Below are positions 61,027 to 64,000 of a stretch of 64,000 nucleotides of DNA, piece by piece. The DNA comes from CAYOSF01 sp964406605 (lineage in GTDB: Bacteria > Chloroflexota > Dehalococcoidia > DSTF01 > RBG-16-68-14). Position 1 is the stretch's first letter, and every line of letters starts with the position of its first letter. A program made the translations under genes and the position numbers. Under the pieces are notes generated by a model. That model was given only the letters and a program-made list of their open reading frames with translations. It searched no databases and was not told the DNA's origin. The stretch is from positions 62,001 through 126,000 of the forward strand of contig CAYOSF010000008.1 of the NCBI GenBank assembly GCA_964406605.1, read 5' to 3'.

Positions 61027-62622
61027 ATGCGCTACCACATCTGGACCGTCGGCTGCCAGATGAACAAGGCGGACTCGCTCAAGCTGGCCGCGGGCCTCGA
61101 CCGCCTCGGCTGGGTCGAGGTCGCGAAGCCGCACGACGCCGACCTGGTGGTGCTCAACACCTGCTCGGTGCGCGGCCACGCGGAGCAGCGCGCGGTCAGC
61201 AAGCTCGGCACGCTGAAGAAGATGCGCGCCGGGGGCAGCGGGCTCAAGATCGCCGTCATGGGCTGCATGGTGGGCCCGAAGACGGACGACCTCCGGCGGC
61301 GCTTCCCCTTCGTCGACGTCTTCGCGCGCCCGCAGCAGTTCGGGCCGGTCCTGGAGGCGGTCGGGTACGACGATCTGGGCGGCGAGTTCTGGCCTGAGAC
61401 CTTCGCCCGTGCCGACGGCGTCACCGCCTACGTGCCGGTCATCCACGGCTGCGACAAGTTCTGCACCTTCTGCATCGTCCCCTACCGGCGCGGGCGCGAG
61501 CGCAGCCGCAGTATCGAGGAGATCCGGGCCGAGGTCGAGCACCTGGCGGCGCGCGGCGTGCGCGAGCTGACCCTCCTGGGCCAGACCGTCGAGGCCTACG
61601 GCCACGATCTTCCGCCTGTGATGGCACCGGTCTATTCGGGTCGGGAGATGCCGGAAGACAGAGGATGGAGGGGATTTGCGAGCCCGCGGACTGAAAGTCC
61701 GCGGCTTCCCGATACGCAGACTATGCCGCCGACTTCAGTCGGCGGTGCAGTAGAATCGCCACCCACCGTCGAGGCCTACGGCCACGACCTTCCCGATGGG
61801 CAGACCATGCCGCCGACTTCAGTCGGCGGTGTACTTCCTTCGTCCACCGACACGGCCGGCGCCATACCTGAGGCGGGCAGCGGCCGCCCGCCCGACCTGG
61901 CCGACCTCCTCCGCGCCCTGCACGACATCAAGGGCATCCACCGCCTCCGCTTCCTCACCTCGCACCCCAAGGACATGACGGAGCGCATCGTCGACGCCGT
62001 CGCCGAGCTGCCCAAGGTCTGCGAGTACTTCAACATACCGGTCCAGTCGGGTGACGACGCCGTCCTGGCCCGCATGCGCCGCGGCTACGACGTGGCGCTG
62101 TTCCGCGAGAAGGTGGAGCTGATCCGGCGCCGGATGCCGGACGCCGCCATCACCACCGACGTCATCGTCGGCTTCTGCGGCGAGACCGAGGAGCAGTTCC
62201 GGCGCACCTACGACCTGCTGGCGGAGCTGCAGTTCGACAAGGTGCACGTGGCCGCCTACTCGCCGCGGCCGGGCACCATCGCCCACCGGGAGCTGCCGGA
62301 CGACGTGCCGCAGGAGGTCAAGATGATGCGGCTGCACGCGGTCGAGCAGCTCGAGGCGGAGATCAGCGGCCGCATCAACGCGCGGCTGGTGGGGCAAGAT
62401 GTTGAGGTGCTGGTGGAGGGCCAGAAGCCCTTCGGCCAGCAGCTCAGGGCGGAGCCCGGCCCGGACGGGGACCTCGCCCCCTACGGCCGCACGCGGAGCG
62501 ACAAGCTGGTACACTTCCGAGGCGACGTGGAGCCGGGCAACCTGGTGCGGGTCCGCATCGAGCGGGCGAGCCCGTGGTCGCTGGCCGGCACGGTAAGGGA
62601 GCGAGTAACAGAGTTGGCGTAA
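61027..62622 (+). CDS. miaB: tRNA-2-methylthio-N6-dimethylallyladenosine synthase MiaB with in-frame repeat insertion
   Basis: A 531-residue radical-SAM methylthiotransferase. The MTTase domain cysteines are VGCQMN, NTCSVR and MGCMVG; the radical SAM cluster is GCDKFCTFCIVPYRRG; a C-terminal TRAM domain ends AGTVRERV. It methylthiolates i6A37 in tRNA. Typical length is about 440-470. The excess is a block of about 90 residues between TVEAYGHDLP (ending near 196) and GRPPDLADLLRALHDI (from about 287), encoded by palindromic repeats and a 180-bp duplication of the TVEAYGHDLP codons. The reading frame is intact, so a working enzyme with an extra loop is possible. Confidence 0.93.
   Translation: MRYHIWTVGCQMNKADSLKLAAGLDRLGWVEVAKPHDADLVVLNTCSVRGHAEQRAVSKLGTLKKMRAGGSGLKIAVMGCMVGPKTDDLRRRFPFVDVFARPQQFGPVLEAVGYDDLGGEFWPETFARADGVTAYVPVIHGCDKFCTFCIVPYRRGRERSRSIEEIRAEVEHLAARGVRELTLLGQTVEAYGHDLPPVMAPVYSGREMPEDRGWRGFASPRTESPRLPDTQTMPPTSVGGAVESPPTVEAYGHDLPDGQTMPPTSVGGVLPSSTDTAGAIPEAGSGRPPDLADLLRALHDIKGIHRLRFLTSHPKDMTERIVDAVAELPKVCEYFNIPVQSGDDAVLARMRRGYDVALFREKVELIRRRMPDAAITTDVIVGFCGETEEQFRRTYDLLAELQFDKVHVAAYSPRPGTIAHRELPDDVPQEVKMMRLHAVEQLEAEISGRINARLVGQDVEVLVEGQKPFGQQLRAEPGPDGDLAPYGRTRSDKLVHFRGDVEPGNLVRVRIERASPWSLAGTVRERVTELA
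61614..61884 (+). repeat. Palindromic-repeat insertion inside miaB
   Basis: Contains hairpins CGCGGACT-gaa-AGTCCGCG (61685-61703) and two copies of CCGCCGACT-tc-AGTCGGCGG (61726-61745 and 61810-61829). The 29-bp stretch at 61585-61613 is repeated at 61765-61793, exactly 180 bp away, with one base changed. The total added length is a multiple of three. Confidence 0.85.
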
Positions 62623-62644
62623 GGAGGACTACGGAGGCGGAGCC

Positions 62645-62773
62645 ATGGCGGCAGTATCGAAAGGCAGCGGCGGGGCCCGCCGGGCGGTGTTCGTCACCGC
62701 GCTCACCTCGGGGCGGCGGGACGACAGGTTCAAGCCGGACGCGATGGCCACGATAGTCGCGGGAGGGGGATGA
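62645..62773 (+). CDS. Possible small protein between miaB and the RDD gene
   Basis: A 42-codon frame, MAAVSKGSGGARRAVFVTAL then TSGRRDDRFKPDAMATIVAGGG, with GGAGGCGGAG upstream and a stop 6 nt before the next ATG. The ribosome site and spacing favour expression as a leader or small protein; no family is recognised. Confidence 0.4.
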   Translation: MAAVSKGSGGARRAVFVTALTSGRRDDRFKPDAMATIVAGGG

Positions 62774-62779
62774 ACGGCT

Positions 62780-63559
62780 ATGCTCAGATGCTCCCGGTGC
62801 GGAACCGAGAATGAGGACGATGCCCGGCTCTGCCGCGACTGCGGGAATGAGCTGTCCGCCCGCGACTTCGAGAGAGACGCAGCGGCTGCCGCTGAGCGAG
62901 AGCCGGTGCCGCAAGGAGAGGACGGGTGGGTCCTCGGTGAGGCGAGCGGCGCCGCCGAAGATTCAGCGACGGCAGCACGAGCCAAGGTGTGGTGCAAAGC
63001 GTGCCGTCGGATAGCCGCTCCTGACGCCGAAACCTGTTCGCAGTGCGGCGGGGAGCTCACGGCCACGGAATACGGCGGGTTCTGGCGGCGCTTCGGCGGC
63101 TACGTCATAGACGCGATAGCCGTCCTCTTCATAGCGGGTTTCCCTGCCCTCATGGTCAGCTCAATCATCTACCTGACCCAGGCGCCCGAGGACGCGCAGC
63201 TTGCCTGGTACCTGCGCTCGGCGTCGGACGCCGGGCTCACCCCGGAACAAGTGGAACAACTGCACGAGGCGCAGAGAAACGCGCGGATCGCCGGCCCAAT
63301 CGTCGCTGTCGTGCTCGCGATTGGCTACTATGTGCCCCTCAACGCCAGGGGCGGCACGTTCGGCAAGCGCATGGTCGGATTGCGAGTGGAAGACTACGCT
63401 ACGAGAGACACCATCGGTCTTGCGAGGGCGCTCACCCGCTACGCGGTCGCCGTCGTAGGCGGCCTGGCCATACTCATCGGCTACCTGTGGTGCATCTGGG
63501 ACGACGACAAACAGACCTGGCACGACAAGGCAGCCGGATCGGTCGTGGTGAGAACGTAG
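62780..63559 (+). CDS. Double zinc-ribbon RDD-family membrane protein
   Basis: A 259-residue protein. Two N-terminal zinc ribbons (CSRCG...CRDCG at 4-22, and CKAC...CSQCG at 72-89) are followed by an RDD domain with membrane helices: GFWRRFGGYVIDAIAVLFIAG (R and D of helix 1), GGTFGKRMVGLRV, and DDDKQTWHDKAAGSVVV. RDD proteins are small membrane proteins, some implicated in ion exchange. The ribbons suggest metal-dependent assembly. Two helices are separated by a charged loop. Confidence 0.85.
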   Translation: MLRCSRCGTENEDDARLCRDCGNELSARDFERDAAAAAEREPVPQGEDGWVLGEASGAAEDSATAARAKVWCKACRRIAAPDAETCSQCGGELTATEYGGFWRRFGGYVIDAIAVLFIAGFPALMVSSIIYLTQAPEDAQLAWYLRSASDAGLTPEQVEQLHEAQRNARIAGPIVAVVLAIGYYVPLNARGGTFGKRMVGLRVEDYATRDTIGLARALTRYAVAVVGGLAILIGYLWCIWDDDKQTWHDKAAGSVVVRT

Positions 63560-63574
63560 CCCATTCGCTGACCA

Positions 63575-64000
63575 AGTCGGCCAGCCGTATTAACGCCCGC
63601 CTGTTGGGCTGGCATCTCGAAGTGCTGGTCGAGGGACAGAAGCTCTTGCGGCCATGTGAGAGCGCTGACAAAGGGGGAGTGCAGAGGGGGCTGGCCCCCT
63701 CTGCCGGGGGTCTGGGGGTGACCCCCAGATTCACAAATCTCTCTGGGCGGGTGGGCGGGATAGGATTGCCCAGCTTCCTGAGCAGTCCCGACCGGGCCGC
63801 GAGCCGCGGGCTGGGTCCGGCCCGGCAAGCCGCTGGTACGGCCGCACGCGGAGCGACAAGCTGGTAGACTTCCGGGGCGATGTCCAGCCGGGCGACCTGG
63901 TGCGGGTCCGCATCGAGCGGGCGAGCCCGTGGCCTTTGACCGGCACGGCAAGGGAGCGAGTAGCGGAAATGGCGTAAGGAGAGAACGAGAGGAGGCGGTA
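63575..64000 (+). pseudogene. Broken second copy of the miaB 3' end (TRAM region)
   Basis: 63590-63655 matches miaB 62370-62436 (INARL-G--EVLVEGQK), and 63838-63978 closely matches miaB 62482-62622 (YGRTRSDKLV, RVRIERASPWP, up to the GCGTAA stop). Even the post-stop GGAG...GAGGCGG is similar. About 180 bp of unrelated, palindrome-rich DNA (63656-63837) interrupts it and the frame is broken. Confidence 0.85.
63681..63730. repeat. Palindrome pair inside the miaB remnant
   Basis: GCAGAGGGGG-ctgg-CCCCCTCTGC (63681-63704) followed by TCTGGGG-gtgac-CCCCAGA (63711-63729). This is an insertion-like mobile palindrome of the kind scattered in related genomes. Confidence 0.65.

Overview
The window is high-GC, gene-dense bacterial DNA. 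Its content best fits a Chloroflexota (Dehalococcoidia-like) genome, although actinobacterial-type genes are also present. The signs are a DUF5679 mini zinc ribbon, dockerin-tailed secreted repeat proteins, many short palindromic dispersed repeats, F420/deazaflavin-type oxidoreductases, and many GTG/TTG starts joined by 4-nt stop/start overlaps. The phylum is inferred from gene content, not from a tree.

Layout. 1-7.1 kb, mostly minus strand: an ADP-forming acyl-CoA synthetase running off the edge, tRNA-Glu and tRNA-Gln beside gltX, an lspA-rluD pair, a 3-hydroxyisobutyrate-dehydrogenase-type reductase and a divergent phosphohexomutase. 7.1-12.1 kb: the nusA-ylxR-infB-rbfA-truB operon, preceded by a promoter and a strong hairpin but without rimP. 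12.7-20.8 kb: an operon that looks like phosphatidylinositol(-mannoside) synthesis. It holds inositol-phosphate synthase fused to an HTH, two LpxL/PatA-type acyltransferases, a PHP phosphoesterase, a PimA-like glycosyltransferase, a CDP-alcohol phosphatidyltransferase, a protein disulfide oxidoreductase and a GT-C-like membrane protein. 20.7-27.4 kb: a secreted metallopeptidase-like protein, prfB with its programmed +1 frameshift, endonuclease V, a deazaflavin-type oxidoreductase, an AtuA/DUF4387 pair and a SHOCT membrane protein.

27.4-42.2 kb is accessory. It carries dockerin gene relics, a dispersed element ending in GAAGCGTTGAA/TTCAACGCTTC, an aminotransferase-methyltransferase chimera, a cytochrome b cluster, and a seven-repeat propeller-like secreted protein with a dockerin tail. 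It then holds two tandem islands bounded by the intact tRNA-Ser(UGA) at 42.1 kb and two copies of that tRNA's 3' half at 38.0 and 33.7 kb. Island cargo includes a glutamine amidotransferase, a HAD hydrolase, a methyltransferase, a degraded transposase, a GIY-YIG protein, a DUF429 protein and a protein with a HEPN-like motif. No integrase is visible.

42.3-64 kb returns to ordinary chromosome. It has sucC and sucD separated by three small genes, methyltransferase and DinB genes, an SGNH lipoprotein, a GNAT/ribbon-helix-helix/DUF4097 operon, acetyl-CoA synthetase, a Phd-PIN toxin-antitoxin pair with a palindromic operator, PPOX-type proteins, an aminoglycoside-phosphotransferase-like kinase, a 32-residue histone H1-like protein, and tRNA-Ser(GCU). 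miaB here carries an in-frame insertion of about 90 codons made of palindromic repeats, and a broken second copy of its 3' end lies at the right edge.
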